This document shows, piece by piece, positions 50,048-60,800 of a stretch of DNA of 64,000 bases. The notes below the pieces were generated by a model that ran no database searches, was not told the origin of the DNA, and saw nothing but the letters and a program-made list of their open reading frames with translations. A program made the translations under genes and the position numbers. Numbering within the stretch: position 1 is the stretch's first letter; every line of letters starts with the position of its first letter. Location: positions 11,346,001 to 11,410,000 of the forward strand of contig NC_091973.1 in NCBI RefSeq assembly GCF_036711975.1, read 5' to 3'. This DNA is from Onthophagus taurus (Eukaryota > Arthropoda > Insecta > Coleoptera > Scarabaeidae).

Positions 50048-51070
50048 TTAGGGGGCCTGAAATTCCTTTACCGCGCGCCTAGACTCCTCTAACTGCTTAC
50101 ACTTGACCTTCAAATCATAAACCGTATCAATAGTGTGAAGAGCTAGTTGGGTTTGAAAATAAGGTAAGAGGTTCTTACGGATAAGTTTAACCTTCGCCTC
50201 CTCGGAAAGTGGACAAGTGAGTCTACCGAATAAACCTAACATATTGGCGACGTAGATTGCAATAGGCTCTCGCTCACCCTGGGTTCTGTGTCGTATCTCA
50301 TCCAACAGTTGTTCGTTGTAGTCGGAAGGTAAAAATTCACCCCTCAATAACACTTCTAATTCTCCCCACGAGCTAACTTCATCCCTGACAGAACGATACC
50401 AAAGTAGGGCGGGACCCTCAAATAAATCAAGAGCCGACACAAAAACTTCTCGAAGAGAAACACCTCGAGCTGCGGACAATTCATGTACTCGCTCTAAAAA
50501 CGCTCCCACCGAAATACCTGTCCTTCCGGAAAATTTAAGGCCCCATTTATGTACGGGAATAGCCTTAGAAGACATCAAAGGTGGAGGACTAGTTGTTACA
50601 GGGGTAGACGAAGCAGCGCCCCCGCCTAAAGATACGTTCAGGGATCTTTCAAGGGCTTCTAACTCAATTGGCCTAGAAACGGAAGCAATGGCCTTCGTTA
50701 ACCTATCCTTCAAAGACAAAGCCTCACGGAGAACAACGGCACGATCCTCACATAATTCACTCATACGCCTTATTCGCCCCAAAACATGCCAAATCTTAGT
50801 TTCAACCTTCTTAGCATTCTTAGATCGAAAATCATCTAACAATGTGGTAATTTCGGCCAGCTTGTCCCCAACCGCTAACAAATCTTCCTCCTCTGTGTAA
50901 GGGTTATCCGGGTAATCGTTGACCAAATCAGGGTTAAGTTTCTCCTTCTGTAGTAAAGAAGCAAACAACCTACGCATCTCATCGACACTAGAGGGATCCA
51001 AACCTCGGACAGTAAATTCATAACTCAATTCTTCCTTAGAAAGGTAATTAACCGTGACTTTAAGAGCCAT
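50048..51070 (-). CDS. gag: Gag capsid polyprotein, N-terminal 340 residues
   Basis: The start is the ATG at 51068-51070 (context AGGATGG, A at -3 and G at +4). The frame is open a further 67 codons upstream, but no ATG lies there (it opens with TTG at 51271). Residues 1-60 contain a LSKEELSYEFTVRGLD-type N-terminus seen in several insect gypsy-like Gags. The linker at 150-165 is Ala/Ser/Pro/Thr-rich. The capsid (Retrotrans_gag-like) region from about 175 to 335 shows FSGRTG, ALLWYRSV at 221-228, FLPSDYNEQL at 246-255 and RTQGEREPIAIYV at 262-274. It assembles the virus-like particle in the cytoplasm. The frame ends GCC CCC TAA at 50048, before the zinc knuckles, which lie in the +1 frame. 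This copy is therefore either broken by an indel in the C run or uses a second frameshift. Confidence 0.92.
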   Translation of the reverse strand: MALKVTVNYLSKEELSYEFTVRGLDPSSVDEMRRLFASLLQKEKLNPDLVNDYPDNPYTEEEDLLAVGDKLAEITTLLDDFRSKNAKKVETKIWHVLGRIRRMSELCEDRAVVLREALSLKDRLTKAIASVSRPIELEALERSLNVSLGGGAASSTPVTTSPPPLMSSKAIPVHKWGLKFSGRTGISVGAFLERVHELSAARGVSLREVFVSALDLFEGPALLWYRSVRDEVSSWGELEVLLRGEFLPSDYNEQLLDEIRHRTQGEREPIAIYVANMLGLFGRLTCPLSEEAKVKLIRKNLLPYFQTQLALHTIDTVYDLKVKCKQLEESRRAVKEFQAP

Positions 51071-51334
51071 CCTAAAAGGGTTGATCTCTCCTGAACCCGA
51101 GAAGAGATTGGTCAAATCGAAAACAGGGAACCGAAGAGTCGAAATAATTGGAATGGAATTAAGACACAAACCGAAGTCACTTTGTGTCTTCGATACAAAT
51201 AAGGGTTCCGATAAAATTAAGAACTTCCAAGACAATACAACAAGGGCTCCCAAAACGATATGGGTCTCCAAAACGATAGGGGACTTTTAAAACAATATGG
51301 CCCTCCAAAACAATCGGGCCTTCCAAAACAATTG
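51071..51334 (-). promoter_or_regulatory. Untranslated leader with degenerate 18-bp tandem repeat
   Basis: Between PBS and gag ATG. The portion at about 51233-51334 consists of roughly six imperfect units of 18-22 bp, on the plus strand of the form TCCAAAACAATNGGGCC. The best three or four are 18 bp. The remainder to 51071 has no obvious feature. Leaders of LTR elements commonly hold dimerisation or packaging signals; a role for this repeat is speculative. Confidence 0.75.
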
Positions 51335-51352
51335 GCCCCACGTTGGGCGCCA
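51335..51352 (-). other. Primer binding site, tRNA-Lys(CUU)
   Basis: The minus strand reads TGGCGCCCAACGTGGGGC, an 18-nt complement to the 3' end of eukaryotic tRNA-Lys(CUU) including CCA, as I know that tRNA. It lies 5 nt (51353-51357) after the 5' LTR. Confidence 0.88.
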
Positions 51353-51357
51353 AAATT

Positions 51358-53133
51358 TGTGGCGGCTTTTCAACAAAACGACAACAACACAATCGAACCC
51401 CTTTTTAAAAAAATACAGATCTGCAACACCTCGGCTTCCCAGTGAAGATGGGGTGGGTTTGAATTTATAAGGCGCCACGCAGTTTCAGTTACAGATCGCT
51501 CTAACTGCGAAGAGGGCTGGAAGGGAAAAGGTTCGACAACACCAACATATAACAAAACACCAAGAAATCGCGAAATCATATACCATATAAAAACAAATTT
51601 ATTAAGGAAAAAAATATGGTAAAACAAAATATAAAGTATATAAGTAGTAAATAAAATAACGGAGATTGTTCAAAAAAAAATCCCGAATAATTAGGGGGGT
51701 AAAAGAGAAAGAAAATAATAATGAACTGAATAAAACAAAATTAAAACAAACCTAAATAATGATCGCGACACGTCCCCGATTGACCCGAGCGCTCGATCAG
51801 GCGAACGGAAAAGAAAACAAAATCGAAATCAATACCGAAATTAATAACACCCCTAATAAATCCGATAACTTTACAAGAAAAATTAATTGACAATTAAAAT
51901 GGAATAATAATAATAAAGAACTGGTTTAAAGTGAAATGAACAAAATGAACCAGTGAAGTTAACAAAAAAATTAAATGGTAAGTACAAAAGAAAATCTTAC
52001 TTTATAAAAAAAAATACAAAAGTATCTAACCACACTGATATTCTTTTTGTATAAAAAGGAAAATTCTGACCTTTATTCCAAACTCTTTTGAACGAAGGAT
52101 GATGACTTCACGATGACAACAATTATACGTAGATACAGCAACAAAATCCAGCAAACCTCCTTTGGAAACACTTGTTCGATGGTAAGTACAGGAAACTTGG
52201 GTTATGTAGCTTCTAATTTACTTCTTTATTCCAGGTAGTACTTGTTTCCGGGATGGGAGATTTCCCAAGAACTTATATAAGGAATAAGGCTCCAAGAAAA
52301 AAAAAACCTAGCGTGTAAAAAAAGAAAGAAAAATGTAAATAGATAATTAGGCAAGAATGTAGGAATGGAAGATTTTATGTAGTGTGAAAGGAGTTTAAAT
52401 GAATTTAGGTTTAAGTTAGTATTAAGCTAAAATTAAAGAAAATGTAAAAAGAAAAACCTACCTCAAGGTGGTATGAGGTTTTAACCAGCAAAATGAATAA
52501 TCTTTGTAAAAATGTGCAATAAATCCGGTGAAACCGTAATCGTTGAATAATTTCCAAACGAAAAATTAAAGGATTAATTAACTCAGATCCCGATAAATAC
52601 GGATATAAATCGATCCAAAATTCTACACAGAATTATACCAAAATGTCGACTTAAAATTCTTGTTAACCATCCAAACACTACAAAGGCTGGTTTCAAAAGA
52701 GGAAGAGTAAAATCGCGCACGGGTATTCGTTTCCCAAGATTTTAACCAAAAAACTCGTTATAAAATCGCGCGGTGCCAAGAATTCAAAATCACTCCCTCC
52801 CTCTATTATTGACAGTCCGAACTTAAAAATGTAAACAAAATTCATGATAGTAACGAAGAAGAGAAAAAGAAAAGTTTTAAGGTTAAGATCTATTGTGTGA
52901 TTGTAATGAAGGTAATGAAAAAGAAAAAGGCGTTTAAAATGAGCGAAAGGAAAGGATTTAAGAAAAGTGATGAAAAGGAAAGGATTTTCAAGTGTTTCCA
53001 AGTTCGGCTTGCTGTAACAAAAAAACAAAAATTATAACAAGGTAAATAAACAAAATGGTATATAATTCCCCGACTTCTAACAATTACAGACAAATCACAA
53101 GGAAATTCAATAACCTCGAACGGAACCGTTACA
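51358..53133 (-). repeat. 5' LTR (1776 bp)
   Basis: Near-identical to 44423-46198 at a constant 6935-bp offset without indels. TG...CA ends. The plus strand is A-rich and pyrimidine-poor over long stretches. It contains no supported gene; the repeated 111- and 85-codon frames occur in both LTRs and have no domain. It should carry promoter and polyadenylation signals in the minus orientation. Confidence 0.97.
51440..51475 (-). promoter_or_regulatory. Candidate TATA box of the 5' LTR
   Basis: The minus strand has CCTTATAAATTC followed about 20-25 nt later by ATCTTCACTGGG, an initiator-like sequence. This would leave a short R-U5 of about 80 nt. It is based on motif likeness only. No well-placed AATAAA was found downstream. 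Confidence 0.3.
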
Positions 53134-53137
53134 CGTT
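53134..53137. repeat. Target-site duplication, right copy (LTR element)
   Basis: CGTT, after which the satellite continues in register with ATACGACGTTCTGAGCC. It matches the consensus satellite; the left copy (44419-44422) is TGTT. Confidence 0.85.
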
Positions 53138-56100
53138 ATACGACGTTCTGAGCCATGTTTGAACTTTCTATCACTTTTGGTTCCGATAATTCTGCTGACC
53201 ATATTTGTGATATTCAGGCGCCAAACGACATCTTGGAGCATGTTGGAGATAAAAAACAAAATGTGCCCAAAACGTGGTATTATGACGTTATACGACGTTC
53301 TGAGCCATGTTTGAACTTTCTATCACTTTTGGTTCCGATAATTCTGTTGACCATATTTGTGATATTCAGGCGCCAAACGACATCTTGGAGCATGTTCGAG
53401 ATAAAAAACAAAATGTGCCCAAAACGTGTTATTATGACGTTATACGCCGTTTTGAGCCATGTTTGAACTTTCTATCACTTTTGGTTCCGATAATTCTGCT
53501 GACCATATTTGTGATATTCAGACGCCAAATGACATCTTGGAGCAAGTTGGAGATAAAAAACAAAATGTGCCCAAAACGTGATATTATGACGTTATACGCC
53601 GTTCTGAGACATGTTTGAACTTTCTATCACTTTTCGTTCCGGTAATTCTGTCGACCATATATTTGATATTCAGATGCCAAATGTCACATTGGAGCATGTT
53701 GAAGATAAAAAACAAAATGTGCCCAAAACGTGATATTATGACGTTATACGCCGTTCTGAGCCATGTTTGAACTCTCTATCACTTTTGGTTCCGATAATTC
53801 TGTTGACCATATTTGTGATATTCAGGCGCCAAACGACATCTTGGAGCATGTTCGAGATAAAAAACAAAATGTGCCCAAAACGTGATATTATGACGTTATA
53901 CGCCGTTTTGAGCCATGTTTGAACTCTCTATCACTTTTGGTTCCGATAGTTCTGCTGACCATATTTGTGATATTCAGACGCCAAATGACATCTTGGAGCA
54001 AGTTGGAGATAAAAAACAAAATGTGCCCAAAACGTGATATTATGACGTTATACGCCGTTTTGAGCCATGTTTGAACTCTCTATCACTTTTGGTTCCGATA
54101 GTTCTGCTGACCATATTTGTGATATTCAGACGCCAAATGACATCTTGGAGCATGTTGGAGATAAAAAACAAAATGTGCCCAAAACGTGATATTATGACGC
54201 TATACGCCGTTCTGAGCCATGTTTGAACTTTCTATCACTTTCGGTTCCGATAATTCTGTTGACCATATTTGTGATATTCAGGCGTCAAATGACATCTTGG
54301 AGCATGTTGGAGATAAAAAACAAAATGTGCCCAAAACGTGATATTATGACGTTATACGGCGTTCTGAGCCATGTTTGAACTTTCTATCACTTTCGGTTCC
54401 GATAATTCTGTTGACCATATTTGTGATATTCAGGCGTCAAATGACATCTTGGAGCATGTTGGAGATAAAAAACAAAATGTGCCCAAAACGTGATATTATG
54501 ACGTTATACGCCCTTTTGAGCCATGTTTGAACTTTCTATCACTTTTGGTTCCGGTAATTCTGTCGACCATATTTGTGATATTCAGGCGTCAAATGACATC
54601 TTGGAGCATGTTGGAGATAAAAAACAAAATGTGCCCAAAACGTGATATTGTGACGTTATACGCCGTTCTGAGCCATGTTTGAACTGTCTATCACTTTTGG
54701 TTCCGGTAATTCTGTTGACCATATCTGTGATATTCAGGCGCCAAATGACATGTTGGAGCATGTTGGAGATAAAAAACAAAATGTGCCCAAAACGTGATAT
54801 TATGACGTTATACGCCGTTTTGAGCCATGTTTGAACTCTCTATCACTTTTGGTTCCGATAATTCTGCTGACCATATTTGTGATATTCAGACGCCAAATGA
54901 CATCTTGGAGCAAGTTGGAGATAAAAAACAAAATGTGCCCAAAACGTGCTATTATGACGTTATACGCCGTTCTGAGCCATGTTTGAACTGTCTATCACTT
55001 TTGGTTCCGGTAATTCTGTTGACCATATCTGTGATATTCAGGCGCCAAATGACATGTTGGAGCATGTTGGAGATAAAAAACAAAATGTGCCCAAAACGTG
55101 ATATTATGACGTTATACGCCGTTCTGAGACATGTTTGAACTTTCTATCACTTTTCGTTCCGGTAATTCTGTCGACCATATATTTGATATTCAGATGCCAA
55201 ATGTCATATTGGAGCATGTTGGAGATAAAAAACAAAATGTGCCCAAAACGTGATATTATGACGTTATACGCCGTTTTGAGCCATGTTTGAACTCTCTATC
55301 ACTTTTGGTTCCGATAATTCTGCTGACCATATTTGTGATATTCAGACGCCAAATGACATCTTGGAGCAAGTTGGAGATAAAAAACAAAATGTGCCCAAAA
55401 CGTGATATTATGACGTTATACGCCGCTCTGAGACATGTTTGAACTTTCTATCACTTTTCGTTCCGGTAATTCTGTCGACCATATATTTGATATTCAGATG
55501 CCAAATGTCATATTGGAGCATGTTGGAGATAAAAAACAAAATGTGCCCAAAACGTGATATTATGACGTTATACGGCGTTCTGAGCCATGTTTGAACTTTC
55601 TATCACTTTCGGTTCCGATAATTCTGTTGACCATATTTGTGATATTCAGGCGTCAAATGACATCTTGGAGCATGTTGGAGATAAAAAACAAAATGTGCCC
55701 AAAACGTGATATTATGACGTTATACGACCTTTTGAGCCATGTTTGAACTTTCTATCACTTTTGGTTCCGGTAATTCTGTCGACCATATTTGTGATATTCA
55801 GGCGTCAAATGACATCTTGGAGCATGTTGGAGATAAAAAACAAAATGTGCCCAAAACGTGATATTATGACGTTATACGCCGTTTTGAGCCATGTTTGAAC
55901 TCTCTATCACTTTTGGTTCCGATAATTCTGCTGACCATATTTGTGATATTCAGGCGTCAAATGACATCTTGGAGCATGTTGGAGATAAAAAACAAAATGT
56001 GCCCAAAACGTGATATTATGACGTTATACGCCCTTTTGAGACATGTTTGAACTTTCTATCACTTTTCGTTCCGGTAATTCTGTCGACCATATTTGTGATA

Positions 56101-57879
56101 TTCAGGCGTCAAATGACATCTTGGAGCATGTTGGAGATAAAAAACAAAATGTGCCCAAAACGTGATATTATGACGTTATACGCCGTTTTGAGCCATGTTT
56201 GAACTTTCTATCACTTTTCGTTCCGGTAATTCTGTCGACCATATATTTGATATTCAGATGCCAAATGTCACATTGGAGCATGTTGGAGATAAAAAACAAA
56301 ATGTGCCCAAAACGTGATATTATGACGTTATACGCCGTTCTGAGCCATGTTTGAACTTTCTATCACTTTCGGTTCCGATAATTCTGCTGTCCATATTTGT
56401 GATATTCAGGCGCCAAATGACATCTTGGAGCATGTTGGAGATAAAAAACAAAATGTGCCCAAAACGTGATATTATGACGTTATACGAGGTTCTGAGCCAT
56501 GTTTGAACTTTCTATCACTTTTGGTTCCGATAATTCTGCTGACCATATTTGTGATATTCAGGCGCCAAATGACATCTTGGAGCATGTTGGAGATAAAAAA
56601 CAAAATGTGCCCAAAACGTGATATTGTGACGTTATACGCCGTTCTGAGCCATGTTTGAACTCTCTATCACTTTCGGTTCCGATAATTCTGTTGATCATAT
56701 TTGTGATATTCAGGCGTCAAATGACATCTTGGAGCATGTTGGAGATAAAAAACAAAATGTGCCCAAAACGTGATATTATGACGTTATACGCCGTTTTGAG
56801 CCATGTTTGAACTTTCTATCACTTTCGGTTCCGATAATTCTGTTGACCATATATGTGATATTCAGGCGCCAAATGACATCTTGGAGCATGTTGGAGATAA
56901 AAAACAAAATGTGCCCAAAACGTGATATTATGACGTTATACGCCGTTCTGAGCCATGTTTGAACTGTCTATCACTTTTGGTTCCGGTAATTCTGTTGACC
57001 ATATCTGTGATATTCAGGCGCCAAATGACATGTTGGAGCATGTTGGAGATAAAAAACAAAATGTGCCCAAAACGTGATATTATGACGTTATACGCCGTTT
57101 TGAGACATGTTTGAACTTTCTATCACTTTTCGTTCCGGTAATTCTGTCGACCATATATTTGATATTCAGATGCCAAATGTCATATTGGAGCATGTTGGAG
57201 ATAAAAAACAAAATGTGCCCAAAACGTGATATTGTGACGTTATACGCCGTTCTGAGCCATGTTTGAACTCTCTATCACTTTCGGTTCCGATAATTCTGTT
57301 GATCATATTTGTGATATTCAGGCGTCAAATGACATCTTGGAGCATGTTGGAGATAAAAAACAAAATGTGCCCAAAACGTGATATTATGACGTTATACGCC
57401 GTTTTGAGCCATGTTTGAACTTTCTATCACTTTCGGTTCCGATAATTCTGTTGACCATATATGTGATATTCAGGCGCCAAATGACACCTTGGAGCATGTT
57501 GGAGATAAAAAACAAAATGTGCCCAAAACGTGATATTATGACGTTATACGCCGTTCTGAGCCATGTTTGAACTGTCTATCACTTTTGGTTCCGGTAATTC
57601 TGTTGACCATATCTGTGATATTCAGGCGCCAAATGACATGTTGGAGCATGTTGGAGATAAAAAACAAAATGTGCCCAAAACGTGATATTATGACGTTATA
57701 CGCCGTTTTGAGCCATGTTTGAACTCTCTATCACTTTTGGTTCCGATAATTCTGCTGACCATATTTGTGATATTCAGACGCCAAACGACATCTTGGAGCA
57801 AGTTGGAGATAAAAAACAAAATGTGCCCAAAACGTGATATTATGACGTTATACGCCGTTCTGAGACATGTTTGAACTTT

Positions 57880-60800
57880 CTATCACTTTTCGTTCCGGTA
57901 ATTCTGTCGACCATATATTTGATATTCAGATGCCAAATGTCATATTGGAGCATGTTGGAGATAAAAAACAAAATGTGCCCAAAACGTGATATTATGACGT
58001 TATACGCCGTTTTGAGCCATGTTTGAACTCTCTATCACTTTTGGTTCCGATAATTCTGCTGACCATATTTGTGATATTCAGACGCCAAATGACATCTTGG
58101 AGCAAGTTGGAGATAAAAAACAAAATGTGCCCAAAACGTGATATTATGACGTTATACGCCGTTCTGAGCCATGTTTGAACTTTCTATCACTTTCGGTTCC
58201 GATAATTCTGCTGACCATATTTGTGATATTCAGGCGCCAAATGACATCTTGGAGCATGTTGGAGATAAAAAACAAAATGTGCCCAAAACGTGATATTATG
58301 ACGTTATACGCCGTTTTGAGCCATGTTTCAACTTTCTATCACTTTCGGTTCCGATAATTCTGTTGACCATATTTGTGATATTCACACGCCAAATGACATC
58401 TTGGAGCATGTTGGAGATAAAAAACAAAATGTGCCCAAAACGTGATATTATGACGCTATACGCCGTTTTGAGCCATGTTTGAACTCTCTATCACTTTTGG
58501 TTCCGATAATTCTGCTGACCATATTTGTGATATTCAGACGCCAAATGACATCTTGGAGCAAGTTGGAGATAAAAAACAAAATGTGCCCAAAACGTGATAT
58601 TATGACGTTATACGCCGTTCTGAGACATGTTTGAACTTTCTATCACTTTTCGTTCCGGTAATTCTGTCGACCATATATTTGATATTCAGATGCCAAATGT
58701 CACATTGGAGCATGTTGGAGATAAAAAACAAAATGTGCCCAAAACGTGATATTATGACGTTATACGCCGTTCTGAGCCATGTTTGAACTTTCTATCACTT
58801 TCGGTTCCGATAATTCTGCTGACCATATTTGTGATATTCAGGCACCAAATGACATCTTGGAGCATGTTGGAGATAAAAAACAAAATGTGCCCAAAACGTG
58901 ATATTATGACGTTATACGCCGTTTTGAGCAATGTTTCAACTTTCTATCACTTTCGGTTCCGATAATTCTGTTGACCATATTTGTGATATTCAGACGCCAA
59001 ATGACATCTTGGAGCAAGTTGGAGATAAAAAACAAAATGTGCCCAAAACGTGATATTATGACGTTATACGCCGTTCTGAGACATGTTTGAACTTTCTATC
59101 ACTTTTCGTTCCGGTAATTTTGTCGACCATATATTTGATATTCAGATGCCAAATGTCACATTGGAGCATGTTGGAGATAAAAAACAAAATGTGCCCAAAA
59201 CGTGATATTATGACGTTATACGCCGTTTTGAGCCATGTTTCAACTTTCTATCACTTTCGGTTCCGATAATTCTGTTGACCATATTTGTGATATTCAGACG
59301 CCAAATGACATCTTGGAGCATGTTGGAGATAAAAAACAAAATGTGCCCAAAACGTGATATTATGACGCTATACGCCGTTCTGAGCCATGTTTGAACTTTC
59401 TATCACTTTCGGTTCCGATAATTCTGCTGACCATATTTGTGATATTCAGACGCCAAATGACATCTTGGAGCATGTTGGAGATAAAAAACAAAATGTTCCC
59501 AAAACGTGATATTATGACGTTATACGCCGTTTTGAGCCATGTTTGAACTTTCTATCACTTTTCGTTCCGGTAATTCTGTCGACCATATATTTGATATTCA
59601 GATGCCAAATGTCATATTGGAGCATGTTGGAGATAAAAAACAAAATGTGCCCAAAACGTGATATTATGACGTTATACGCCGTTCTGAGCCATGTTTGAAC
59701 TTTCTATCACTTTTGGTTCCGGTAATTCTGTTGACCATATTTGTGATATTCAGGCGCCAAATGACATCTTGGAGCATGTTGGAGATAAAAAACAAAATGT
59801 GCCCAAAACGTGATATTATGACGCTATACGCCGTTCTGAGCCATGTTTGAACTTTCTATCACTTTCGGTTCCGATAATTCTGTTGACCATATTTGTGATA
59901 TTCAGGCGCCAAATGACATGTTGGAGCATGTTGGAGATAAAAAACAAAATGTGCCCAAAACGTGATATTATGACGTTATACGCCGTTTTGAGCCATGTTT
60001 GAACTCTCTATCACTTTTGGTTCCGATAATTCTGCTGACCATATTTGTGATATTCAGACGCCAAATGACATCTTGGAACAAGTTGGAGATAAAAAACAAA
60101 ATGTGCCCAAAACGTGATATTATGACGTTATACGCCGTTCTGAGACATGTTTGAACTTTCTATCACTTTTCGTTCCGGTAATTCTGTCGACCATATATTT
60201 GATATTCAGATGCCAAATGTCACATTGGAGCATGTTGGAGATAAAAAACAAAATGTGCCCAAAACGTGATATTATGACGTTATACGCCGTTCTGAGCCAT
60301 GTTTGAACTTTCTATCACTTTCGGTTCCGATAATTCTGCTGACCATATTTGTGATATTCAGGCACCAAATGACATCTTGGAGCATGTTGGAGATAAAAAA
60401 CAAAATGTGCCCAAAACGTGATATTATGACGTTATACGCCGTTCTGAGACATGTTTGAACTTTCTATCACTTTTCGTTCCGGTAATTCTGTCGACCATAT
60501 ATTTGATATTCAGATGCCAAATGTCACATTGGAGCATGTTGGAGATAAAAAACAAAATGTGCCCAAAACGTGATATTATGACGTTATACGCCGTTCTGAG
60601 ACATGTTTGAACTTTCTATCACTTTTCGTTCCGGTAATTCTGTCGACCATATATTTGATATTCAGATGCCAAATGTCACATTGGAGCATGTTGGAGATAA
60701 AAAACAAAATGTGCCCAAAACGTGATATTATGACGTTATACGCCGTTTTGAGCCATGTTTCAACTTTCTATCACTTTCGGTTCCGATAATTCTGTTGACC

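Larger units (their letters stand above)
44423..53133 (-). mobile_element. Full-length Ty3/gypsy LTR retrotransposon
   Basis: An 8711-bp element on the minus strand: 5' LTR (51358-53133), PBS, leader, gag, nucleocapsid, pol, polypurine tract, 3' LTR (44423-46198). The pol order protease-RT-RNase H-integrase defines Ty3/gypsy. No convincing env is present; only about 490 bp separates pol from the 3' LTR. Long LTRs plus a tRNA-Lys primer site recall the Osvaldo/Ulysses/Woot group of insect elements, but that placement is from memory and unverified. The LTRs differ at only three sites I could find, so insertion is recent. Pol is fully open. Gag has one frame break between capsid and nucleocapsid. 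Confidence 0.97.

Noticed and set aside
51071..51271. N-terminal extension of Gag upstream of 51070
   Set aside because: The frame is open but has no ATG; it starts with TTG. The ATG at 51070 has good context and begins the Gag-like N-terminus.
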